DNA from: Nocardioides immobilis | GTDB taxonomy: Bacteria > Actinomycetota > Actinomycetes > Propionibacteriales > Nocardioidaceae | DNA: 64,000 nucleotides | Direction: 5' to 3' | NCBI RefSeq assembly: GCF_003515065.1 | Contig: NZ_QXGH01000011.1 | Coordinates: 1 to 64,000, forward strand | Part shown: piece after piece, positions 1-10,429 of the stretch | Position numbering within the stretch: position 1 is the stretch's first letter | Layout of the letters: each line of letters begins with the position of its first letter | The notes under the pieces: generated by a model | The model's database searches: none | Told to the model about the DNA's origin: nothing | The model's input: the letters and a program-made list of their open reading frames with translations, nothing else | Translations under genes and position numbers: made by a program

Positions 1-94
1 CGATCGGCTTGTTGGTCTCTTCGACGATCCGGACAGCTCCCTCACGGAACTCCCGGTCGTACTTCTTCCGCTTCTCTGGCATCTCGATCCTCAT
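1..94 (-). CDS. IS3-family transposase OrfA, N-terminal part (cut by window edge)
   Basis: The minus-strand frame starts with ATG at 94 (a second ATG lies at 82) and encodes MRIEMPEKRKKYDREFREGA, continuing to VRIVEETNKPI at the window edge. The phrase YDREFREGAVRIVEE is the typical start of the helix-turn-helix OrfA subunit of IS3-family transposases, which binds the element ends and is normally fused to OrfB (DDE catalytic domain) by programmed frameshifting. Only about 31 residues are visible, and the rest lies left of the window. The gene reads away from the DUF222 remnant, and the short non-coding stretch 95-127 should hold the terminal inverted repeat. Confidence 0.75.
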   Translation of the reverse strand, partial: MRIEMPEKRKKYDREFREGAVRIVEETNKPI

Positions 95-127
95 TGTCGA
101 TGCCTCTACGGTCCGGGGGGAACCTCA
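1..127 (-). mobile_element. IS3-family insertion sequence, right end
   Basis: The element end is inferred at 127. On the minus strand the DUF222 remnant reads up to ACC AAG GA and then changes into TGAGGTTCCCCCCGGACC, a TG-initiated GC-rich terminus as expected for an IS3-family end, about 33 bp upstream of the OrfA start. The other end is outside the window, so target duplication cannot be checked. Confidence 0.6.
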
Positions 128-344
128 TCCTTGGTCGAGGCCCACCCCGCCGCGTCCGCGGCACCGGTCTCCTCCAGCCGCTCAGCGACCGCGACCAGGG
201 CGCCGTCCACGACCGCCTTCAACCGGCCCAGCTCAACGACGGTCGCCAACGCGTCCGGACCATCCAGGCCATCCCAGTCCGCGTCGGCGAGCGCGCGGCA
301 GCCTGGACGGCGGTGGCCGCCGTCAGCGCTGGGGTGGAGGACAT
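128..344 (-). pseudogene. DUF222/13E12-type HNH endonuclease, 5' remnant
   Basis: From ATG at 344 the minus strand reads MSSTPALTAATAVQAA. After a frame change near 285-300 it continues ADADWDGLDGPDALATVVEL and ...LKAVVDGALVAVAERL...GWASTKD. This is the usual N-terminus of the DUF222 (13E12 repeat family) proteins that carry a C-terminal HNH nuclease and occur in many copies in Nocardioides and mycobacteria. Two lesions are visible: a small indel early in the gene, and an IS end directly after the STKD codons. The rest of the gene is not seen. An SOS box lies 13 bp upstream of the start. Family assignment is from memory of typical sequences; the frame break and IS junction are read directly. 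Confidence 0.65.
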
Positions 345-356
345 GCCCTCATCCTA

Positions 357-372
357 TCGAACATCTGTTCGA
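357..372. promoter_or_regulatory. LexA-binding SOS box
   Basis: TCGAACATCTGTTCGA is a perfect 16-bp palindrome and fits the actinobacterial LexA consensus CGAAC-N4-GTTCG. It sits just upstream of the DUF222 remnant start at 344. Several 13E12-family genes of M. tuberculosis are LexA-controlled in the same way, so this is very probably the operator of the broken gene rather than of glgE, 220 bp away on the other strand. Confidence 0.85.
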
Positions 373-592
373 ATTGGAACCACCCCTTGCGGGTTCTTGG
401 TGATTCTTTCGCCTCAAGGCGGCCGCGCCAGCGGCGGCGCGGGCGGAGCCCGTGCCGTTGAGCGCGCCGGTAGCCGACCGAGGCTCCTCGCTGCACTCGT
501 CGCACCTCAACCAGCGGCGGCCGGCGCGATCGTGGCGCCTCAACCAGCGGCTGCCCTCGCACCCTCACCAGGTAAATGGTTGGGTGGGTGAC
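373..592. repeat. Intergenic stretch with degenerate CTCAACCAGCGG repeats
   Basis: No gene is supported here. Two copies of CTCAACCAGCGGC (508-520 and 539-551) sit in a longer unit that includes GAGGCTCCTCGCTGCACTCG (about 480-499). The same unit in reverse orientation is seen at the 3' end of glgB (7602-7649) and partly at 19826-19845. The last 20 bases before glgE contain TAAATG and GGTGGGTG, a weak -10 and a weak ribosome-binding site. Confidence 0.5.
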
Positions 593-2604
593 ATGGTCGG
601 ACGCATCCCAGTGATCGACGTGATGCCCCTGGTCGACAATGGCCGACTTCCGGCGAAGGCCACGGTCGGTGAGCCCTTTCCGGTCTCGGCGACCGTCTTC
701 CGGGAGGGCCACGACCTGCTCGGCGCCGAGGTCGTGCTCATCGACCCCGATGGCGTACGAAGGCCACCGGTCCGCCTGAGGTCGGGGCCGGCGACCGACC
801 GGCACACCGTCGATCGCTACCGCGCGTGGGTGACACCGGACCGGCCCGGCCCGTGGCTGTTCGAGATCCACGCCTGGTCCGACCCGGTCGCCACCTGGCA
901 GCACGACGCCGGCATCAAGATCCGCGCCGGCGTCGATGTCGAGCTGATGTTCACGGAGGGCCGGCTGCTCTTCGAGCGGGTCCTGGCCGGAGGCGGCTCG
1001 CACGCCGCGAGCCAGCTGACGCCACCGGAGGTCGCCGTCCTCCGCGGCGCGATCGAGGCGGCGCAGGACACGACCCGCCCGGTCGAGGCCCGGCTCGCGC
1101 AGCTCGAGTCGCCCGAGCTGTCCGACGTACTCCTGGCGCACCCGCTGCGCGAGCTGGTCACCGTCGACGGCCCCTACCCGGCGTACGCCGACCGGCAGCG
1201 CGCGCTGTACAGCAGCTGGTACGAGTTCTTCCCGCGGTCCGAGGGCGCCTTCCGCAACCCCAAGACGGGCGCTGTCGTCAGCGGCACCTTCGCCACGGCG
1301 GCCAAGCGGCTCGACGCCGTCGCGGCGATGGGCTTCGACGTCATCTACCTGCCGCCGATCCACCCGATCGGCGAGGTCAACCGCAAGGGTCCCAACAACA
1401 CTGTGCTCTCAGGCCCCGGCCCGGCTCCCCTTGATTGGCCGGGATCGCCGTGGGCGATCGGCAGCCGGCACGGCGGCCACGACGCCGTCCATCCCGACCT
1501 CGGCACCTTGGCCGACTTCGACGCGTTCGTGACGCACGCCAACACCCTCGGCCTGGAGGTCGCGCTCGACCTCGCGCTGCAGTGTGCGCCCGACCATCCC
1601 TGGGTCTCCAGCAACCCGGAGTGGTTCACGACCCGCGCCGACGGCACCATCGCGTACGCCGAGAACCCGCCGAAGAAGTACCAGGACATCTACCCGCTCA
1701 ACTTCGACAACGACCCGGAGGGCCTCGCACAGGAGGTGCTCCGCGTCGTCCGGCACTGGATGGCGCACGGCGTCCGGATCTTCCGCGTCGACAACCCCCA
1801 CACCAAGCCGGTCGCGTTCTGGCAGTGGCTCCTGGCCGAGGTCCGCCAGAGCGACCCCGACGTGCTCTTCCTGTCCGAGGCGTTCACGAAGCCCCCGATG
1901 CTGCAGACCCTCGGCGCCATCGGCTTCCACCAGAGCTACACCTACTTCACCTGGCGCACCGCCAAGGGCGAGGTCGAGGACTATCTGCGCGAGGTGGCCG
2001 ACGAGTCCGCCCACCGGATCCGGCCGAACTTCTTCGTCAACACCCCCGACATCCTCCACGAGTTCCTCCAGTACGGCGGACCCGCCGCGTTCAAGATCCG
2101 GGCCGTGCTCGCGGCGATGGGCTCCCCGAGCTGGGGCGTCTACGCCGGCTACGAGCTGTTCGAGCACGTCGCGGTCCGGCCGGGCAGCGAGGAGTACCTC
2201 GACTCGGAGAAGTACCAGGTGCGGATCCGCGACTGGGAGGCTGCCGAGGCCGAGGGGCGGTCGCTCGCGCCGTACCTCACCAAGCTCAACGAGCTGCGGC
2301 GTACACACCCGGCTCTCCAGCTGCTCCGCAACCTGGTGATCCATCCCACCGACGACGACGGCATCGTCTGCTTCAGCAAGACCGCTGGCGCTGACAGGGT
2401 GATCGTCGTGATCAACCTCGACCCGCATGCGGTCCGGGACGCCATGGTGCATCTCGACCTCGCCGCGCTCGGCCTCGAAGCCGATGCCACGATCCCTGTC
2501 CACGACGAGCTCACCGGCAACGACTGGCACTGGAGTGCCGACAACTACGTACGCCTCGATCCCCACGAGGAGCCTGCGCACGTGCTGACGGTGAGGCTGG
2601 TTCC

Positions 2605-2608
<4 letters not shown>
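593..2608 (+). CDS. glgE: Alpha-1,4-glucan:maltose-1-phosphate maltosyltransferase
   Basis: GH13_3 enzyme that transfers maltosyl units from maltose-1-phosphate to the non-reducing end of alpha-1,4-glucans in the cytoplasm. The 671-residue length is normal for GlgE. The nucleophile Asp400 lies in [10 protein letters not shown], the acid/base Glu429 in [10 protein letters not shown] and the third carboxylate Asp486 in VNTPDILH. Their spacing is the same as D394/E423/D480 of Streptomyces GlgE. The start at ATG 593 ([10 protein letters not shown]) was chosen because upstream in-frame codons are low-complexity Pro/Ser/His sequence inside the repeat region. The stop overlaps the next start (GTGA), so it is the first gene of the glgE-treS-mak-glgB operon. 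Confidence 0.96.
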
Positions 2609-4308
<1,700 letters not shown>

Positions 4309-4312
4309 CAGC

Positions 4313-5698
4313 ATGTCCACCAGGACCGAGTCCCTCCACTCCTACGTCCGCGACGCGCGATGGTTCGGCGGGAAGGGACGAGACTTCACGGTCTCCGACG
4401 TACGCCGCCTCGGCACGGTGGCGGATCGCGACCAGCCTCCGGTCGTGGTCGATGTGGTCGAGCTGACCTACGACGACGGCACGACGGAGCTCTACCAGCT
4501 GCCACTCGTGCTCGCGACCGACCCCGAGACCCGCCTCGACAACGCGTTCGTCGGCTGGTGGGAGGACCCCGAGCACGGCTGGGTGCACGCCTACGACGCC
4601 GTCCACGACCGGGACGCGATGACGCTGTTCCTCCATGCCTTCGCGGCAGCCGACGACGGGCCGCTGAGCTTCGTCCGCCTGTCCGGGCACGAGCTCGACC
4701 TGGAGGCGATCCCGGCGCTGTACAGCGGCGAGCAGTCGAACTCCTCGGTCCTCTTCGGCGAGGACTCGGTGCTCAAGGTCTTCCGCAAGGTCACGCCCGG
4801 CGAGAACCCCGACATCACCACCCTCCGGGCGCTCACCGAGGCCGGATCGACGCACGTCGCCGACCTCTACGGGTGGATCGAGGCCACCACGGACGACGGA
4901 CAGCCGCTCCACCTGGCGATGCTCCAGCAGTTCCTCCGCACCGCCAGCGACGGCTGGGAGATCGCGCTCGTCAGCGTCCGCGACCTGTTCTCCGAGGCCG
5001 ACCTCCACGCCGACGAGGTCGGCGGCGACTTCGCCTCGGAGGCCGCCCGGCTGGGGACGGCGTTGGCCGAGGTCCACGACCAGCTGCGGGATGCGTTCGG
5101 CGTCGACACCGTCGACGCCGGCCTGGTCGCCGATCAGATGGACGAGCGGCTGGCCAGCGCGATCGACGTCGTACCGGAGCTCGGCGAGCACGCCGACCGC
5201 CTCCGCGGCGCCTATGCCGCGCTCGCCGGGCTCGGCAAGCTCCCCGTCCAGCGGATCCACGGCGACCTCCACCTGGGCCAGACGCTGCGCACCATCAAGG
5301 GCTGGAAGCTGGTCGACTTCGAGGGCGAGCCGGCGAAGCCCCTGTCCGAGCGCTTGCTCCCGGACAGCCCGTGGCGCGACGTCGCCGGCATGCTGCGCTC
5401 CTTCGACTACGCGCCGCACGCGATGGCCAGGTCCCTCCCGGAGGACGACCCCGACGTCGTCCTGCAACGCGAGCACCGGGCCGAGGAGTGGGCCGCACGC
5501 AACAAGGCGGCGTTCCTGTCGGCCTACGCCGCGGATCCGTCCACCGAGTCGGACACGGTGCTGTCCCCCGAGGAAGGAGTGCTGGTGGCGGCGTACGTCG
5601 CCGACAAGACCGTCTACGAATGTGTCTACGAGGCCCGCAACCGTCCCTCGTGGCTGCCGATCCCACTCGCAGCCGTGGCGAGAGTGGGGACGCCATGA
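4313..5698 (+). CDS. mak: Maltokinase (maltose-1-phosphate forming)
   Basis: Phosphorylates maltose with ATP to maltose-1-phosphate, the donor for GlgE. 461 residues. It has the aminoglycoside-phosphotransferase-like fold, with catalytic loop HGDLHLGQ (His316, Asp318) and metal-binding motif LVDFEGEP (Asp335), followed by [13 protein letters not shown] as in mycobacterial Pep2/Mak. The N-terminal part ([16 protein letters not shown]) is the maltokinase cap region. In many actinobacteria this domain is encoded next to, or fused with, treS. ATG 4313 directly follows treS, and its TGA overlaps the glgB ATG. Confidence 0.93.
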   Translation: MSTRTESLHSYVRDARWFGGKGRDFTVSDVRRLGTVADRDQPPVVVDVVELTYDDGTTELYQLPLVLATDPETRLDNAFVGWWEDPEHGWVHAYDAVHDRDAMTLFLHAFAAADDGPLSFVRLSGHELDLEAIPALYSGEQSNSSVLFGEDSVLKVFRKVTPGENPDITTLRALTEAGSTHVADLYGWIEATTDDGQPLHLAMLQQFLRTASDGWEIALVSVRDLFSEADLHADEVGGDFASEAARLGTALAEVHDQLRDAFGVDTVDAGLVADQMDERLASAIDVVPELGEHADRLRGAYAALAGLGKLPVQRIHGDLHLGQTLRTIKGWKLVDFEGEPAKPLSERLLPDSPWRDVAGMLRSFDYAPHAMARSLPEDDPDVVLQREHRAEEWAARNKAAFLSAYAADPSTESDTVLSPEEGVLVAAYVADKTVYECVYEARNRPSWLPIPLAAVARVGTP

Positions 5699-7614
5699 GC
5701 CCCCGCGACCCCCAGGCAACCGCCGCCCTCGGTGAGCTCGACCTGCACCTGATCGGCGAGGGCCGGCACGAGCAGCTGTGGCAGGTGCTCGGCGCGCACG
5801 TCAAGAAGGGCGGTACGTCGTTCGCGGTGTGGGCACCCAACGCCCGCTCGGTGAGCGTCGTCGGCGACTTCAACGGCTGGGACGGCAACGCCCACCCGAT
5901 GCAGCCCGCGCCGTCGGGCGGGATCTGGACCGCGTTCGTCCCCGGTGTGGGAGACGGCGCGTTCTACCAGTACCTCGTCCACGGCGCCGACGGCATCTGG
6001 CGCCAGAAGTCCGACCCGCTCGCGTCGTGGGCGGAGGCGCCGCCGGCGACCGGGTCCCGGGTGTTCTCGTCGCAGCACGTCTGGCAGGACGACGCGTGGC
6101 TCGCCGAGCGCAGCCAGAGGCTGGCCGTCAACGAGCCGATGTCGGCGTACGAGATGCACCTCGGGTCGTGGAAGCGGCATCCGGACGGCAGCTTCTGGAC
6201 GTACGACGAGCTGGCAGCCGACCTACCGGCGTACCTCGCCGACCTCGGGTTCACCCACGTCGAGCTGATGCCCGTGATGCAGCACCCGTTCGGCGGGTCC
6301 TGGGGCTACCACGTGACGTCGTACTTCGCCCCGGACGCGCGGTTCGGCGACCCCGACGGCTTCCGCCGGCTCGTCGACGCGCTGCACCAGGCCGGGGTCG
6401 GCGTGATCCTCGACTGGGTGCCGGGCCACTTCGCGACCGACGAGTGGGCGCTGGTGCGCTTCGACGGCACGCCCCTCTACGAGCACCCCGATCCCCAGCG
6501 CGGCTGGCACCCCGAGTGGGGATCGCACATCTTCGACTTCGGGCGCCGCGAGGTCCGCAACTTCCTCTTCGCCAACGCGCTCTACTGGCTCGAGGAGTTC
6601 CACGCCGACGGCCTGCGCGTCGACGGGGTCGCCTCGATGCTCTACCTCGACTACGCCCGCAACCCCGGTGAGTGGACGCCCAACCAGTACGGCGGCCACG
6701 AGAACCTCGAGGCGGTGCAGTTCCTGCAGGAGCTGAACGCCACCGTCTACAAGCGGGTGCCCGGCGTGGTGACGATCGCCGAGGAGTCCACCTCCTGGCC
6801 CGGCGTCACTGCCGCCACTTCAGGCGGCGGGCTCGGGTTCGGCTTCAAGTGGAACATGGGGTGGATGCACGACTCGCTCGGCTACCTCAAGCGTGACCCC
6901 ATCCATCGCGCCTACCACCACGGCGAGCTCACCTTCGCGCTCGTCTACGCCTACTCCGAGAACTACGTGCTGCCGCTGAGCCACGACGAGGTCGTGCACG
7001 GCAAGGGCTCGCTCCCCCGGAAGATGCCGGGCGACGCGTGGCAGCAGCTCGCCAACCTGCGGGCCTACCTCGCCTACATGTGGGCCCACCCGGGCAAGCA
7101 GCTGGTCTTCATGGGCACCGAGTTCGCCCAGATGTCGGAGTGGGCGGAGTCCCGCGAGCTCGACTGGTGGCAGTTGGCCGACCCCGCCCACGCCGGGATG
7201 CAGAACATGGTGCGCGACCTCAACCGGCGCTACACCGAGGTGCCCGCCCTCTGGCGCCAGGACAACGACCCCGAGGGGTTCGCCTGGATCGATGCGAACG
7301 ACGCCGGCCACAACACGTTCTCCTTCGTCCGCCGTGCCGACGGCGAGCCGGACCTGGTCTGCGTGACGAACTTCGCCAACACGTCCCACGGCTTCTACCG
7401 GCTCGGGCTGCCTGCCGTGGGCGCGTGGACCGAGCTGCTCAACACCGATGCTGAACTCTACGGCGGTTCCGGGGTCGGCAACCTCGGGGTCGTGACCGCC
7501 GAGCCGGCCACGGACCTGGAGTCCCGGTCGCCCGGCGGCAGCCCCGCGTACGCCGTACTCACGCTGCCGCCGCTCGCCACCCTGTGGCTGCGCGCCCCGG
7601 CCGCCGCTGGTTGA
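5695..7614 (+). CDS. glgB: 1,4-alpha-glucan branching enzyme, short form
   Basis: Adds alpha-1,6 branches to the linear glucan made by GlgE. 639 residues, about 90 shorter than E. coli or mycobacterial GlgB because it begins directly with the second CBM48-type module ([20 protein letters not shown]) and lacks the first N-terminal module. The active site is intact: Asp310 in [10 protein letters not shown], Glu363 in IAEESTSWP and Asp431 in [10 protein letters not shown], with the same spacings as E. coli D405/E458/D526. ATG 5695 overlaps the mak stop. The last codons (AAAG) and the TGA lie inside a dispersed GGTTGAGG repeat, which also forms a hairpin just downstream. Confidence 0.95.
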   Translation: MSPRDPQATAALGELDLHLIGEGRHEQLWQVLGAHVKKGGTSFAVWAPNARSVSVVGDFNGWDGNAHPMQPAPSGGIWTAFVPGVGDGAFYQYLVHGADGIWRQKSDPLASWAEAPPATGSRVFSSQHVWQDDAWLAERSQRLAVNEPMSAYEMHLGSWKRHPDGSFWTYDELAADLPAYLADLGFTHVELMPVMQHPFGGSWGYHVTSYFAPDARFGDPDGFRRLVDALHQAGVGVILDWVPGHFATDEWALVRFDGTPLYEHPDPQRGWHPEWGSHIFDFGRREVRNFLFANALYWLEEFHADGLRVDGVASMLYLDYARNPGEWTPNQYGGHENLEAVQFLQELNATVYKRVPGVVTIAEESTSWPGVTAATSGGGLGFGFKWNMGWMHDSLGYLKRDPIHRAYHHGELTFALVYAYSENYVLPLSHDEVVHGKGSLPRKMPGDAWQQLANLRAYLAYMWAHPGKQLVFMGTEFAQMSEWAESRELDWWQLADPAHAGMQNMVRDLNRRYTEVPALWRQDNDPEGFAWIDANDAGHNTFSFVRRADGEPDLVCVTNFANTSHGFYRLGLPAVGAWTELLNTDAELYGGSGVGNLGVVTAEPATDLESRSPGGSPAYAVLTLPPLATLWLRAPAAAG

Positions 7615-7617
7615 GGT

Positions 7618-7639
7618 GCTCGGCGCACTGGCGCCGAGC
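7618..7639 (+). terminator. Hairpin after glgB, within a dispersed repeat
   Basis: GCTCGGCGC-actg-GCGCCGAGC is a perfect 9-bp stem four bases after the glgB stop. There is no T tract. It belongs to a repeat reading GGTTGAGGTGCTCGGCGC...GAGCCTCGAAACC (7609-7648), so its terminator role is inferred from position only. Confidence 0.5.
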
Positions 7640-7669
7640 CTCGAAACCATGGCTGGCTAAGGTGAACCT

Positions 7670-8440
7670 GTGCCTGACCAGCCCAACCCGCATTTCGCGA
7701 CCGTGTCCGACCGGGTGGCCCGGATCCAATGGTCCCCTGAGCTGACCGAGCGCGGCTGGCAGGCCGCGGTCGACGTCGTACGGCGTGACGTGGCCGCTGC
7801 GCTGGTCGACCACGACCGGGTCGAGGCGCTGGTGCCGGTCGACGACGACCAGGGCCAGCGGATCGCCACCTGGTCCGGGCTGCGCCGCGAGGGCGTGCAG
7901 CGGCGGGTCGGTGGTGACCTCGTCGTGTACGCCCGCCTGGTCGACGACGTACCGGTGCACGAGCCGGGTGGGTTCCGTGCTCTGCTCAACTCGTTCCTGC
8001 CCCGCAAGCGCGCGATCAGCCAGATGCTGGTCCGGGACACGTCGGACGAGCCGCGGGTGCTGCTGTGCCAGCTGACCTACAAGACCGACTGGGACCTGCC
8101 GGGCGGGGTGGTCGAGGTCGGCGAGTCCCCGCAGCTGGCCGTCGCGCGCGAGGTCGAGGAGGAGCTCGGGCTCGACCTCAAGGCCGGTCCGCTGGTCCTC
8201 ACCGACTGGCTACCCCCGTGGGGCGGCTGGGACGACGCCCTGTGCCTGGTCTTCGACGGCGGCGCCCACGACGCGTCGATCGTCGACCAGATCGTCCCGC
8301 AGGCGCGGGAGATCCGGACCGCGGAGTTCTGCACCCTCGCCGAGGTGGACGAGCGGGCCGCCGACTTCAGCGCCCGCCGGATCCGCGCCGCCCTCGCGAA
8401 CCTGGACGGCGGCCCCGCCTACACCGAGTCCGGTCGCTAG
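7670..8440 (+). CDS. NUDIX hydrolase
   Basis: 256 residues. Hydrolyses a nucleoside-diphosphate-linked compound; the substrate cannot be told from sequence. The NUDIX box is complete: GGVVEVGESPQLAVAREVEE followed by ELGLD, with the REVEEE metal-binding core at about residues 162-167. The N-terminal 120 residues are an uncharacterised domain that contains RKRAISQMLVRD just before the NUDIX fold. GTG 7670 is preceded by AAGGTG as ribosome-binding site, and TAAGGT 6 bp before the GTG could instead be a -10 box for a leaderless mRNA. The 3' end overlaps the convergent transporter gene. Confidence 0.85.
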   Translation: MPDQPNPHFATVSDRVARIQWSPELTERGWQAAVDVVRRDVAAALVDHDRVEALVPVDDDQGQRIATWSGLRREGVQRRVGGDLVVYARLVDDVPVHEPGGFRALLNSFLPRKRAISQMLVRDTSDEPRVLLCQLTYKTDWDLPGGVVEVGESPQLAVAREVEEELGLDLKAGPLVLTDWLPPWGGWDDALCLVFDGGAHDASIVDQIVPQAREIRTAEFCTLAEVDERAADFSARRIRAALANLDGGPAYTESGR

Positions 8441-9301
8441 CGACCCTCTCCTGGCAGGTCGCAGCGCGACCAGGACCCCGAGGACCAGTACCGCTCCCCC
8501 GGCCAGCTCGGCGGCCGTCGGCTGCTCGTCGAGCAGCAGCCAGGCCGATCCGATCGCGACCGGCGGCACCAGCAGGATCCACGGCACCACCGCCGCCGAC
8601 GGGTTGCGCGACAGCAGACCGTTGAAGATGCCGTAGCCGACCAGGGACGCGAGCCCAGCCGTGTAGAGCGTCGAGACCGCGGCCTGCCAGCCGAAGGCAC
8701 TCACTGCGACCGAGAAGGCATCCGGGCCGTCGAGCGCGAGCGAGAGCAGCGCGAGCGGCAGGGGTACGACGAGCGCCGACCACACCGTGAGCGGGAGCCC
8801 TCCCCTGACGCCGGACGCCCGGGAGACCACGTTGCCGATCGCCCAGGCGAGGGCGGCGAGCAGGCACAGGCCGAGCGCGAGCAGCGGGACCTGACCGCCG
8901 CGTCCCAGCGCGACGACCAGCAGCCCGACGGCACCCAGCCCGACGCCGACGACCTGGCCGCGGGTGGGTCGCTCCCGCAGCACGGTGGCGGCGATCAGGA
9001 TCGTCAGCACCACCTGCGCCTGGAGCACCAGCCCGGCGAGCCCGGCCGGCATCCCCGCCGCCATCGCGCTGTAGAGGAGACCGAACTGGCCGAGCGACAT
9101 GAAGACGCCGACCGCCAGGATCGTCCGCCACGGAGTGTCCGGTCGCGGAACCAGCAGGATCGCCGGGAGGAGCACGACGAGGAACCGCATCGCGAGGAAG
9201 AGCAGTGGCGGCACGTCGCCCATGCCCCACTCGATGACGACGAAGTTGAAGCCCCACAGCCCGGCGACGAGGGCGGCGAGGAGGCAGTCACGGCGGCTCA
9301 C
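8210..9301 (-). CDS. DMT/EamA-family exporter
   Basis: Ten-helix drug/metabolite transporter (two EamA repeats) of the inner membrane, probably an amino-acid or metabolite exporter. Hydrophobic segments begin at LLAALVAGLWGFNFVVIEWG and end at GGAVLVLGVLVAL near residue 290. GTG 9301 (VSRRDCLLAAL) was chosen because the first helix starts right after it; an in-frame ATG at 9361 would add 20 polar residues. The frame stays open after the last helix and runs about 75 codons, overlapping the NUDIX gene antisense by 231 bp. That tail is Gly/Val/Glu-rich and may be an artefact of GC-rich sequence or of a lost stop. It lies divergently from the LysR gene. Confidence 0.8.
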   Translation of the reverse strand: MSRRDCLLAALVAGLWGFNFVVIEWGMGDVPPLLFLAMRFLVVLLPAILLVPRPDTPWRTILAVGVFMSLGQFGLLYSAMAAGMPAGLAGLVLQAQVVLTILIAATVLRERPTRGQVVGVGLGAVGLLVVALGRGGQVPLLALGLCLLAALAWAIGNVVSRASGVRGGLPLTVWSALVVPLPLALLSLALDGPDAFSVAVSAFGWQAAVSTLYTAGLASLVGYGIFNGLLSRNPSAAVVPWILLVPPVAIGSAWLLLDEQPTAAELAGGAVLVLGVLVALRPARRGSLATGLGVGGAAVQVREGGADPAGAEVGGPLVHLGEGAELRGPDLPRLRDDLVDDRRVVGAAVEDQAQGVVPAAPRG

Positions 9302-9374
9302 AGGCTCGATCGTCCCCGCCACGACCGTGAAGCACCAGCGAATACTTGTGGCGCTGTTCATGTAGCATCCCTGC

Positions 9375-10274
9375 ATGATCGATCTGGCCGCGCTCACCGG
9401 TCTCCGCGCGGTCGCGACGCACGGCTCGGTGATCGCCGCCGCAGAGGCGACCGGGTTCACGCCGAGCGCCGTGTCCCAGCAGGTGAAGCGCCTGGAGCGG
9501 CAGGTCGGCGTACCGCTGCTGGAGCGGGTGGGCCGCGGCGTGATGCTCACCAGTCACGGCCGCCACCTCGTCGACGCCGGGGAGCAGGTCCTCGCCGACC
9601 TCGAGCGGCTGGAGGCCGAGCTGCAGCACCGGGCGGACGTCGTGACCGGCTCGGTCCGGCTGGTGGCGTTCTCGACGGCCATGCGCGGGCTCGTCGCGCC
9701 GGTGGCACGAAGCCTGCTCGACGCACACCCCGACCTCCGACTGACGCTCGACGAGCGCGAGCCCTGGGACGCGGTCGACCTGGTGGCGGCCGGTCAGTGC
9801 GAGGTCGGCATCGTGCACCGGTGGGGCGGGGTCGCGTTCGCCGTACCCGACCATGTCGCGTCCACCCGGGTCGCCGACGACGTCGCCGACCTCATCGTGC
9901 CGCGCGACCACCCACTGGCCGGGCGGGCGAGGGTCTCCCCTCGCGACCTGCTCGACGTCGACTGGATCGCCACCCCCGAGGGCACGATCTGCCGCCAGTG
10001 GCTGCACCGGATGTACGACGGCACCGGCCGCCCGCCGCGCATCGCCCACGTCTCGATGGAGTTCGAGTCGCACCTCGCGCTGGTCGCGGCCGGCCTCGGC
10101 GTCGCACTCGTCCCGCGCCTCGGCCGGGCACCGCTCGGCCCGGAGGTCGTCGCGGTCGCGGTCACCGACCCGGTGCCGACCCGGCTCGTCGACGCCCTGC
10201 ACCGGCGCACGATGGCCGACTCCCCCGCTGTCGCCGCCGTGCTCGACGCGCTCCGGGCGGCTGGGTCTGGCTGA
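9375..10274 (+). CDS. LysR-family transcriptional regulator
   Basis: 299 residues. The N-terminal winged HTH (residues about 3-60) contains LTGLRAVATHGSVIAAAEAT and TPSAVSQQVKRLE. The C-terminal part is a LysR substrate-binding domain (VAFSTAMRGLVAPVA...). LysR genes commonly control the divergent neighbour, so it probably regulates the EamA exporter; the effector is unknown. The ATG is preceded by TAGCAT-ccctgc, a -10-like box six bases before the start, suggesting a leaderless transcript. Only 73 bp separate the two divergent starts. Confidence 0.88.
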   Translation: MIDLAALTGLRAVATHGSVIAAAEATGFTPSAVSQQVKRLERQVGVPLLERVGRGVMLTSHGRHLVDAGEQVLADLERLEAELQHRADVVTGSVRLVAFSTAMRGLVAPVARSLLDAHPDLRLTLDEREPWDAVDLVAAGQCEVGIVHRWGGVAFAVPDHVASTRVADDVADLIVPRDHPLAGRARVSPRDLLDVDWIATPEGTICRQWLHRMYDGTGRPPRIAHVSMEFESHLALVAAGLGVALVPRLGRAPLGPEVVAVAVTDPVPTRLVDALHRRTMADSPAVAAVLDALRAAGSG

Positions 10275-10277
10275 CGC

Positions 10278-10308
10278 GTCACAACCGTGCGTGCTGCACG
10301 GCTGTGAC
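10278..10308. repeat. Palindromic repeat, copy 1
   Basis: GTCACAACCGTGC-gtgct-GCACGGCTGTGAC is an almost perfect inverted repeat immediately after the LysR gene. Related copies lie at 10330-10360, 11361-11392 and 11413-11444. Confidence 0.75.
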
Positions 10309-10329
10309 CACAAGTGAGGGCGGGACGTC

Positions 10330-10360
10330 GTCGCAACCGTGCACCGCGCACGAATGTGAT
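10330..10360. repeat. Palindromic repeat, copy 2
   Basis: GTCGCAACCGTGC-accgc-GCACGAATGTGAT is a degenerate copy of the palindrome at 10278 with the same 5-base loop length. It lies upstream of the PD-(D/E)XK-like gene. Confidence 0.7.
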
Positions 10361-10429
10361 GGCCGACGGGCCTGTGGATACCGGCCCCACCCCGTTTCGC
10401 GTCGGTCCAGTCGTGCGCAGGCTCCCGTC

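Noticed and set aside
8437..8700. Alternative frame ending at 8437 as the true C-terminus of the transporter.
   Set aside because: Its composition is Ser/Arg/Cys-rich and lacks hydrophobic helices, so it is a shadow of the EamA frame.
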